In this document: piece by piece, positions 57,403 through 64,000 of the stretch
Position numbering within the stretch: the stretch's first letter is position 1
Layout: each line of letters begins with the position of its first letter
Notes under the pieces: generated by a model
The model's database searches: none
What the model was told of the DNA's origin: nothing
What the model saw: only the letters and a program-made list of their open reading frames with translations
Source of the DNA: Cunninghamia lanceolata
Lineage: Eukaryota > Streptophyta > Pinopsida > Cupressales > Cupressaceae
DNA: 64,000 nucleotides
NCBI GenBank assembly: GCA_027924645.1
Contig: BSBN01000781.1
Span: 248,001-312,000 of the forward strand
Direction of reading: 5' to 3'
Program-made: the position numbers and the translations under genes

Positions 57403-58292
57403 AAAGTAAATTTTAGATGTCTATGTTTGGGGAAATGAATTTCTTCTTGGGTCTACAAATCACTAAAACAAAGAAAGGAATCTTCATATCATAGACAAAA
57501 TATGTGAAAGAATTGTTGAAGAAAATTTGGATGTAAGATTCAAAGCCAATGAATACTCCCATGGCAACCGGGTGTAAACTAAGCAAAGATGATGAATCTC
57601 CTAAGGCTGATCAGAAAAAGTATAGGTCAATGAATGGAGGACTAATGTACCTTACTCAAACTAGACCTGACATTATGAATGCTATTGGTCTTGTTTCCAG
57701 ATTCCAAGCTGATCCTAGAGAATCTCATGTCATGGCAATCAAGAGAATTCTCAGATATCTGAAGGGAACATTTGAGTATGGTTTATGGTATCCTAAGGAT
57801 TATGATTTCTCTCTTCATGCATATACAGATGCTGATTGGGCAAGAGATGTGGATGACCAAAAGAGTACCAGTGGTGGTACATTATTTTTGGGGAAAAGAT
57901 TGGTTTCTTAGCTTAGCAAGGAACAAGAGGCAATATCTCTGTCCACTGCAGAAGTAGAGTATATTGCAGAAGTAGGTAGTTGCACTCAGGTATTTTGGAT
58001 GAAGCAAATGCTAAGAGACATCAGAGTGGAGTATGAAGAACCTATCACAATCTTCTGTGATAACTCAAGTGCAATAAATATATCAAAAAATCTGGTGTTG
58101 CATTCAAAGACAAAACATATATCCATCAAGTTTCACTTTTTGAGAGAGCAGGTGAACAAGAATGAAGTCATATTGGAGTTTGTGCCCTTAAAGGATCAGA
58201 TTGCAGACATTTTTACTAAACCTCTACCTAAGGACTCTTTTGAGTATCTTAGGGAGAAGTTAGGGGTTATTACCCCTCCGGTTCTAAATTAA
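57403..58292 (+). pseudogene. Copia RT end and RNase H (element J)
   Basis: 57549-57911 encodes RPDIMNAIGLVSRF...LRYLKGT and YTDADWARDVDDQKSTSGG. After TAG 57909-57911 the frame continues with STAEVEY, FCDNSSAINISKN and DIFTKPLPKDSFEYLREKLG, ending at TAA 58290-58292. This is the standard Copia C-terminus. Confidence 0.9.
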
Positions 58293-58433
58293 GTTGCACT
58301 GATGTGCATTAGTCCAGTGGATCTCACAGTCATATCTTGTGGTCCGAATTGATGATAGGAAGCTGCTACCCAGGGGGAGTAGTCTGTATGATTCTGAAGT
58401 ATGATGCAATTATGTGCCCTTTGCCATTGATGT

Positions 58434-58617
58434 CAAAGGGGGAGAGAAGACATATGAGAAACAAAAGAGATTGCTGATCAAAGGGGGAGAAATGAAGAAA
58501 GAAAAGATATGTAAATGGTTGATGTTGTTAGGGGGAGCCAGTGAGGAGAAGTTCTTGTCTTGATGGTCAAAATAGTTTTTCACATCATATGTTGCCATCA
58601 ATGACAAAGGGGGAGAT
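58434..58617 (+). other. Polypurine region with four tracts (element J)
   Basis: Tracts at 58434-58444, 58480-58490, 58530-58537 and 58606-58617 (AAAGGGGGAGAT), the last abutting the LTR. The words TTTGCCATTGATGT before the first and GTTGCCATCAATG before the last are also found at the same tracts in A and B. Confidence 0.8.
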
Positions 58618-58660
58618 TGTTACAAGTATGGGCCTAGTTGGTGTTGTCATTGATGTCAAC
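58591..58660 (+). other. Stem enclosing the 3' polypurine tract of element J
   Basis: Arms 58591-58607 (internal) and 58644-58660 (LTR) pair over 17 positions with one mismatch. The loop contains the tract and the LTR start. The loop sequence differs from A/B/C while the arms are kept. Confidence 0.7.
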
Positions 58661-59690
58661 ATACTCCTGTTGCATTGATGTCAAGGATTGGATGAGTTGT
58701 GTGCTGAGGATATTGAGAAAATTAGCCCTATCAAAAACAAAGAAGAACAGTAAAGTCAGTGAAGTTCTATGAAGTGAAGATTCCAATCAGTTAAAGATCA
58801 GAGTATGAGCATCAAAGGGTTTGTAGATATGTGTCTAAAGGTGCTCCTGTAAAGATTTTAGAGATCCGCATGAAGATTTGGAGAAGTCATGGCCATATAA
58901 GTAAAACTAATTCTAACAGCTGTTTAGAGGTGACAGAATGACACCAATAGGTCTGGTGAGATCTGGAAATGCAATATCTTGTTTTGCGGATTTGGTGGCA
59001 TGTTTGGGAAGCCAATGTGAATTGACAACTCAATTGGTTCATGGTCTGGAGGTTCGCAAGGACTTATTCTTACGTGACAGTGATGATCGACTGTGTTCTT
59101 AAGGTTTCAGATGAAGATACAAATGATTTCAGTAAGCAGAAGTAGTGTGGATGTTCTTGGTGATTCAGGCAAGCTTGTGGGGGTCTCCAGATAGTGTCCA
59201 GTTCGTATTGGCGGTCTGCATTGAAGATAGAGCTCGTAATTGAAGATTTACCTCTCAGTGATGGTGTTCTTCCTAGTCTTGGCTGACCAGATGTTTTACA
59301 CATGTTGCAGATGATCTTGAAGATGTTTTACGAAGCAAGGCATGTTCCTCGAAGAAGATTGAATTCCCAAATGTGCGTGGCTAACAGGGTAGTGATGTGC
59401 ATGAAGTTTTTGTAATAAGTCAAGTTGTATTTGTGTAGTTGCTCTATAATGAAATAAAGTATGTGTTGTTCCAACTTTGATGATCATCCCAAAGTCGATG
59501 TCTTGTATAAATAAGATTTGTGAAGTCATTTCAAAAGAAACCGTGGTCGTGATGAGAAAGTGATAGAGAGGAGAGGAGCAAAAAGCAGAGCAGAAGAGTT
59601 GAGCTTAAATGGAACTGTCTCAAGCATGGTGAAGATGCTAATTTCCAGTTCAAGTATGTAATATTTATATTATTATATAGACTGTGTTTT
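58618..59690 (+). repeat. 3' LTR of element J, truncated
   Basis: Starts TGTTACAAGT and matches 52737 onward, including TATA box 59506-59513. Homology ends near 59687 where element C begins. About 10 bases at the junction are unassigned. The missing ~300 bases may lie beyond C outside the window. Confidence 0.88.
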
Positions 59691-59699
59691 TGGAAACAA

Positions 59700-60807
59700 G
59701 GTAGATAACTGAGAGGGGGGATGAATCAGTTATCTCAAATATCTTAACTACTTTAATAATTTGTGCAACATCAAAACATATAAGCATATATGATCATAAG
59801 AACATAAATAAAATTAACACACATAACACAAGGATTTTTATGTGGAAAACCCTGTTAAGGGAAAAAATACGGGGTGACTAACCCAAGATTGTATTCTCTT
59901 TTAAAAGAATAAGAAGTACAAAATGGCACTTTCTAATTAGGGCTCACTGCCCGAGCACACTACTCACAAGAGGCACATTGCCTACAAGAGACTCACTGTC
60001 TACAAAACTTATAGAAGGTAACCAGGTGTTTGAACTGATGAGAGGCATCTACAAATGCTAGAGTTTAGTTCTGGTTAGGCACAATATACTGATCTGATGC
60101 ACTTCATTCTTCCTCTCCTCTAGTGTTGTTGCTCTATCACGTACCGGACTTGTATTGCTGCTTCCACACTTATCTCTACTTTTCTTTGTACTTTATTTCA
60201 TCATATCTATATTCACACACACCTATATACTGAAATCTATCTGGTATATATATCTGCATCAAGGATTTCAACAACTTTCTAGTCAGCAACCATAATACTC
60301 AAGATATTTACAAATTACTGATTTGTCAGCTGAATCAGTACTTGATTTGTGATGCGTATCAAAAACATAGGCATTGAAGTCATCAATCATGTCAGCCAAC
60401 AATGTATGATCCCTCAAATTACTTTATCAACATCAATTACTCATCCGGATTGAAGTCTGATGCTTTGCCGGTCAGTTCTTTCTCTATCTACTCTACCTGT
60501 CTAGAATCCAACACTCAGATGCTCATATCTTTTTCATGTTTTATCACCAGAGCTTAAATTTCTAGAATATAGTAGTCATGATACTACTCTTGACTTGTCC
60601 AAGTCTGTAACTTGCTGAGTTACACCATCTAAGAGATCCAGACCTAATTGTCAGACCTTGTTGCATATTCTGTTCTTGTTCACCAGACCAAAACAATCTT
60701 CAATCTGACTTCTGGTATAGGCATACTATGTACTGCAAATGTGTGGGATAGACTTTGTTGTCATCAATGACAACACTCATGAAGCCACACAGTTTCTCTT
60801 GCCAACA
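59700..60807 (-). repeat. 3' LTR of element C
   Basis: 1,108 bases. The outer end reads GGTAGATAACTGAG instead of TGTTGATAACTGAG, a decayed terminus; the inner end is GCCAACA next to the polypurine tract. Confidence 0.9.
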
Positions 60808-60834
60808 ATCTCCCCCTTTGGCATTGATGGCAAC
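60757..60834 (-). other. Stem enclosing the 3' polypurine tract of element C
   Basis: Arms 60757-60773 and 60818-60834, with one G-T type change relative to B. Same loop layout. Polypurine tracts lie at 60809-60818, about 60912-60922 and 60953-60962; the tract near 60870 is degraded. Confidence 0.65.
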
Positions 60835-61051
60835 ACTTAGTGAAAAATGACTAAGTGTCGCAGTAAACTTCCCCCTTCCTGATGCTTTGTCTTATGCATT
60901 GTTTTACCAGAGCTCCCCCTTAGCTGGATTCCACATTTTTCAGTACTCCTCACTCCCCCTTTGACATCAATGGAAAAGGGCATAATCCATACACCAAAAT
61001 TTGCAAAAATTAACCTATACATAGCCGCATAAGTATATATACATGTTATAC

Positions 61052-64000
61052 TTACATATACTTGAGTATATCTGCAAAAGTGGCCTTCAATTGTACAAAC
61101 TCTATGGCCCAGCTCTGCTTCATCCTGTCCAAAATGGAGATGTGACCACTCAAAAAAAATGCATATGCTTCTGCCCTTCTTAGATCTACTGGATCACTGG
61201 TTCGGGCTGTGGTCTGAGCATCTATTAAGGCCTCATGCATTGCCTCTAACTTAGGGATAATTATCCCTCTGAGTTCACTCATTCTGTTTAATATATCCTT
61301 CTTTTCTTTGTTCAGCCTCTTTATTTCATTTATGATGAAAATGGCCTGGCATTCTTGATTCATTAAGGATGTAGTGAGGGGATCATAATTTTGAAATAAA
61401 CTTGACAGTTTACATTCTTGTTCTTTCACCTTCTTTTCAATATCCTCTGTCACTTTGGGCCAAGATAGACAAAATTTGTACATGTCCCCACCATTTTTAA
61501 GAGCATTTTCAAGGCTCTTTATTCCAATGTCTAGGGTCCTCCTATCATTAGCAATGAGTCCCTATACTTCAGTGAATCTTTTTCCCAAAAACTCCTTCTG
61601 GACCTTTGCTTCTGCCGATTTCTCTAAAGATTCAAAATGAGTGCTAACAGAGTTTACTAGAGATTTCAAGTTATCAGATGGAGAGGCCGAAGGATCCTTT
61701 TGAAATGATGGCATGATCTTCTCCAGCATCCTAGATGCAATCTCTAACAACTCACAGTCTTCCATGTGAGATTTCAGAAGTTTTTCTTTTGCATTGGCTT
61801 GAGCAAAAGATGTTATTTTCATTATCTAGACCAGAGAGAGAGTCAAAATTTAGTGGTCCTTGAAATAGTTCAGGTTCATCTATCTCCATCATTTCTTTGT
61901 TCAAGAAGTTATTCACTACCTCTACAGTGTCTCTTGCCGGTGATTGAGTCTTCTTTTCTTTTGGGATCTCAGAACTGTCATCATAGATCTTCTCTGTTTG
62001 TTCTTCTTCTTTTCCCTTTACCTTCTCTTCTTGACTCACTTTCTCCTCTTTTCTTCCTTCTCCTTCAACTCCTAAGTCTGGAATGTTTGTAGTGGGATCT
62101 AGAGGAGAGATGTTACCTGTATTTACTGCTTCATGAACTTCCTCTTCAGGAATAGAGGAATCCAAGTCCTTAGACTTCTCTTCACCTATCTCTTTTGACC
62201 CTTCTACATTTTTGTCAGAAGATTCTTCATTGGCTGCATTTAATCCTTCAACATCCATGGTAGAAGGTTCTTCATCTGTTTCCTCTACAATAGGAAGATT
62301 GAATCTTTTGAAGGCATTCCAGAGGATTTCTTTTTTTTCTCTTGCTACTTGGTCAGTTTCTCCAAGCAAAAGTTTATTCATTCTTGCTTTGCTCCGGAAT
62401 TCATCCTTACAGTCCTTAAAGATCATGTCCATTTGCTTTGGAGTAATAGAAGGATAGAGATGAATTGCTATCTGTTCCCTAATCTCTAAGTCTTTTTCTT
62501 TTGCATTCTCTTTTCTTAGTTCAAGTACCTTCTCTAGACTTTTGGGAATCAATGAAATAATTTCAATGAATGTTTTATTGTAAATATTCAGGTACCTGAC
62601 TGTAGCTTCTTCCAAGATCCTCTTGTTAGTATCACTATATTCATCATAGAATTTTGTTACTGGTTGCAGATTCCCATCCACAGTGACTACCTTGATGATA
62701 TCATCAATGGAAAGAGTGGGTTTTTCAACAAATTCTTCTGCCTTTTCTTTGTTTTTACCGACAAAGAATTCCCTGGATGTTTTCTTCTTCTTCATTTTCT
62801 TAATTTCCTCATCAGAATCTGTTTCTTCATCATCCTTGTGACTTGTGTATGACCTTGTGGCTTTTGTTTTCATTCTCTTTTCTCCCTTTCTAGATGTCTT
62901 GACTTCTAGTTTGGTGGCTCTTGAGCTCTTAGGAGTGGCAGGTGCAGAGCTCTTCGAGGATCTAGTCCAGGAGGAGGCTTGTACTGGAACACTTCCTTTC
63001 TCTACTTCTTGTTTCTCTTTCTCAGCCCTTTCAATTTTCTCTCTGTTTGCATCTATTGCCTCTTTTGATATGCCAAATCTTTTGGCAATTTCCTCAACTT
63101 CCCTTCTAACTTTCCTCTTTATCTCTGATTGTCTTAGCTCAACATGTATTTTTACACTTAGTTCTTGAAAGGTTCCAAACCTTTCTGCCTCAAGGTCCTT
63201 AGGCTGGCTCAATAGGTGTTGAATATGTAGCTCCAAGATTTTCTCATTGACATCGTATCCCATTGGCATTATCCAAACTATTTTGGGCTCAACTGCCTCC
63301 ATTAGGCATTGATCAGTATCAACCATGAAGCACACTGTATCCTTGTATTTCTCAACTATGGATTGAGATATCCTCTCTCTGGCTTGCATCATGCTTTGGA
63401 AGTTCTTAAAGTAACCCCAAAGAGCTATGCTTTGAGCTTTAACATCACCAAGTCCATACATATAGTCTCTAATCTGTATTACAACTGATTTGCCATTTTG
63501 CCAAACCCAACCACTTGATCCGGGTAGCTCATTCATGTAGTAGAAGAATAGATAGTATTAAACAACCATACTTGAAGGAGTTCTTCTTATCCTTCTTGAT
63601 CTTCTATAGGTTTTCTAACAGTTGGTTTAAAAGAAGATCACATAGGTCATAATATGCATTTTCCCTCAACATCTGATATGCTGCATATATTGCAGCCCCA
63701 GACATAGAATTCTCCCTACTAGAATGATAGATCTTATACCCAACTATCATTGAGAAAAATTTGACATCCGGATCTATGGTGTCATCTATGGTCATTGCTC
63801 TCTTGTCAAACTTAGATCCGGTAGCTTCAATTACTATCTAGTTCTTGACAGATTTGAGTGTAGTCCAATTACTACTCTAATGGCATCTTTTGTTATCTTG
63901 AAGGGCCTCATTAACCACATGAAATTATCATGCATTCTACTAAGGACATACTGGACCCAATCATCTTCTACACAATAGGGAAAGTGGATGCAATGTCTGA
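61052..64000 (-). pseudogene. ORF2 of element C, N-terminus outside window
   Basis: The long open block 63536-61752 (594 codons) runs from MNELPGSSGW through the charged linker (KKMKKKKTSREF) and the helical block (EIISLIPKSLEKVLE, KDCKDEFRSKARMNKL) to the acidic linker. A frameshift near 61820 moves to 61822-61562 and then, after a stop near 61562, to 61483-61052 (coiled coil, ending DILKYM). Upstream, 63795-63604 carries the YKIYHSSRENS block, then the frame is broken near 63600 and 63840. Same order as A and B. Confidence 0.82.

Larger units (their letters stand above)
52737..59690 (+). mobile_element. Element J: Copia retrotransposon, decayed, 3' LTR incomplete
   Basis: Plus strand: 5' LTR 52737-54114, initiator-Met PBS, gag, protease, integrase, RT, RNase H in Copia order, four-tract polypurine region, and a 3' LTR from 58618 to about 59690. 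The rest of the 3' LTR is replaced by element C. It shares R-U5, PBS, leader and polypurine region with the A/B/C family and is the likely relative of their helper. The left flank CTAAC (52732-52736) would be the target duplication. Confidence 0.92.
59700..64000 (-). mobile_element. Element C: third A/B-type element, partial
   Basis: Minus strand: 3' LTR 59700-60807, polypurine region, ORF2 from 61052 to beyond the window end. Gag, PBS and 5' LTR are outside. More diverged from A and B than they are from each other. Confidence 0.9.

Overview
This is plant nuclear DNA made entirely of LTR retrotransposons inserted into one another. No host gene, tRNA, rRNA or CRISPR array was found. Evidence for a plant: initiator-Met type primer binding sites (TGGTATCAGAGC), plant Copia and Ty3/Gypsy (chromovirus and Tat-like) domains, and nonsense mutations that are mostly CAG to TAG, as expected from CHG cytosine methylation. 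The depth of nesting suggests a large-genome seed plant (possibly a gymnosperm), but the species cannot be named from the sequence.

Layout. H is an old chromovirus on the minus strand: 3' LTR remnant 27438-29273, chromodomain and integrase 29395-30354, then integrase again 52284-52736. G (30360-52278, plus strand, target duplication ATCAT) is a 21.9 kb Tat-like element inserted in H's integrase. J (52737 to about 59690, plus strand) is a decayed Copia element inserted further upstream in H. C (59700 to the window end, minus) abuts J's 3' LTR. E (19863-27437, plus) is a Gypsy gag-protease relic without RT or integrase. D (minus; PBS 7456-7467, very long LTR 7470-19862) was inserted into E's 5' LTR. 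A (1-7094, minus) sits in D's gag start and B (11350-18794, minus, target duplication ATCCA) sits in D's LTR. F (21085-22177, plus, target duplication TGTTG) is a solo LTR of the A/B/C family inside E.

Two things stand out. First, each 6.77 kb LTR of G carries a reading frame of about 1,440 codons, upstream of the TATA box and therefore in U3. It encodes a protein with a globular N-terminus, a charged linker and a C-terminal coiled coil. Second, the A/B/C family has no pol. It encodes a coiled-coil/zinc-knuckle gag and a second protein (ORF2, about 1,040 codons) with the same three-part layout as G's LTR protein. A/B/C share with Copia J the R-U5 part of the LTR, the primer binding site and leader, a four-tract polypurine region, and a stem that encloses the 3' polypurine tract. 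J's lineage is therefore the likely source of their replication enzymes. Two unrelated retrotransposon lineages in one window thus carry a similar, apparently uncharacterised accessory protein.
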